A DNA stretch of 6,054 nucleotides from Spirochaetales bacterium (GTDB taxonomy: Bacteria; Spirochaetota; Spirochaetia; DSM-16054; Sediminispirochaetaceae), in assembly GCA_021767325.1 (NCBI GenBank), contig JAASTM010000166.1, positions 1 to 6,054 on the forward strand. Direction: 5' to 3'. Made by a program: the position numbers and the translations under genes. Below, piece by piece: positions 5,653 through 6,054 of this stretch (position 1 is its first letter; each line of letters opens with the position of its first letter). The notes under the pieces are model-generated. The model was given only the letters and a program-made list of their open reading frames with translations. It was not told where the DNA came from and did no database searches.

Positions 5653-5658
5653 TATACT
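5653..5658 (+). promoter_or_regulatory. -10 box of the glycosyltransferase gene, predicted leaderless
   Basis: TATACT ends six bases before the ATG at 5665, so the usual spacing puts the transcription start on the A of ATG. No good -35 is seen 16-18 bp upstream, which keeps confidence low. The AGGT directly before the ATG is too close for an ideal Shine-Dalgarno. Confidence 0.3.
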
Positions 5659-5664
5659 GCAGGT

Positions 5665-6054
5665 ATGCGGACACTCGAGATTCTCTTCATAGAGCCCTTC
5701 TACGGCGGCTCGCACAAGGCCTTTGCCGACGAACTGGCCCAGTACTCGCAGCACCATTTTACCCTGGTCACCCTGCCGGCCCGCTTCTGGAAGTGGCGTA
5801 TGCGCGGCGCGGCCCTGGAGGTGGTCCGCCGCATCCCCGACCCGGAGCAGTTCGACCTGGTCGTGGCGGCCAGCATGCTTTCGCTGGCCGACCTGAAGGC
5901 CCTGTGGGGCGCCGCTTGCCCCCCACTGATCGGCTATTTCCACGAAAACCAGCTCAACTACCCCCTCGCCCCCGGCGAGACCCGCGATTTTCACTACGGC
6001 TTTACCGATATTACCACCGGCCTGGCCGCCGACCGCATCGTTTTCAACTCACAC
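5665..6054 (+). CDS. DUF3524/GTDC1-type glycosyltransferase, relative of tRNA-queuosine alpha-mannosyltransferase (partial, 3' end beyond window)
   Basis: The first 130 residues of a cytoplasmic GT-B-fold glycosyltransferase. The N-terminal domain (DUF3524) closely matches what I recall of animal GTDC1, now called QTMAN, which moves mannose from GDP-mannose to queuosine in tRNA-Asp. Matching blocks: FYGGSHK (12-18), LPARFWKWR (37-45), ASMLSL (69-74), YFHENQLNYP (91-100), RDFHYGF (107-113) and ADRIVFNS (122-129). The start fits, because GTDC1 begins the same few residues before FYGGSHK. The sugar-nucleotide-binding C-terminal domain is beyond the window. It is divergent from the tct operon and probably unrelated to it. 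About 85% of its codons end in G or C by my reading, more than its neighbours. Family membership is secure; tRNA substrate and sugar in this organism are inference. Confidence 0.88.
   Translation, partial: MRTLEILFIEPFYGGSHKAFADELAQYSQHHFTLVTLPARFWKWRMRGAALEVVRRIPDPEQFDLVVAASMLSLADLKALWGAACPPLIGYFHENQLNYPLAPGETRDFHYGFTDITTGLAADRIVFNSH

Noticed and set aside
5407..5994. 195-codon minus-strand open frame overlapping the tctC start and the glycosyltransferase
   Set aside because: It crosses the divergent promoter region and is antisense to the conserved DUF3524 domain; the translation resembles no protein.

Overview
The window reads as chromosomal DNA of a free-living spirochaete (Spirochaetota; moderate confidence). 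Clues are the Rnf complex gene, the dense single-strand gene layout, and the solute-binding protein whose mature end begins EGAQE, a sequence I associate with Spirochaeta/Treponema binding proteins. Five genes lie on the minus strand and one on the plus strand. All are protein-coding; I see no tRNA, rRNA, CRISPR array or complete insertion sequence.

Minus strand, in transcription order. tctC (5495-4488), tctB (4281-3535) and tctA (3529-1988) form a tripartite tricarboxylate transporter (TTT) operon: a periplasmic binding protein, a small membrane subunit and a large membrane subunit. tctC has a near-consensus sigma-70 promoter whose -10 box sits inside a 16-bp perfect palindrome, so a repressor probably acts there. 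The 206-bp tctC-tctB gap holds three things: a perfect 12-bp-stem hairpin just after tctC, an extended -10 box, and a 116-bp element with 22-bp terminal inverted repeats (one mismatch) ending in TA, which looks like a MITE. Next come an Rrf2-family regulator with three cysteines (1858-1418) and the start of rnfC (1209 to beyond the left edge), the NADH-side subunit of the Rnf ferredoxin:NAD+ oxidoreductase. rnfC has its own strong promoter, with an imperfect Rrf2/IscR-like dyad just downstream of the predicted transcription start, so the neighbouring Rrf2 protein is a natural candidate to control it.

Plus strand. The right edge holds the first 130 residues of a DUF3524/GTDC1-type glycosyltransferase (from 5665), the family of the animal tRNA-queuosine mannosyltransferase QTMAN. 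It is divergent from tctC and visibly richer in G/C-ending codons than its neighbours.

How the parts may fit: Rnf couples ferredoxin/NAD+ electron transfer to an ion gradient, and TTT transporters use an ion gradient for carboxylate uptake, so the two systems are plausibly linked energetically. Nothing in the sequence shows co-regulation. The most unusual items are the MITE-like element inside the transporter operon, the apparently enlarged TctB, the bacterial queuosine-mannosyltransferase relative, and two genes whose -10 boxes end exactly six bases before ATG, suggesting leaderless transcripts.
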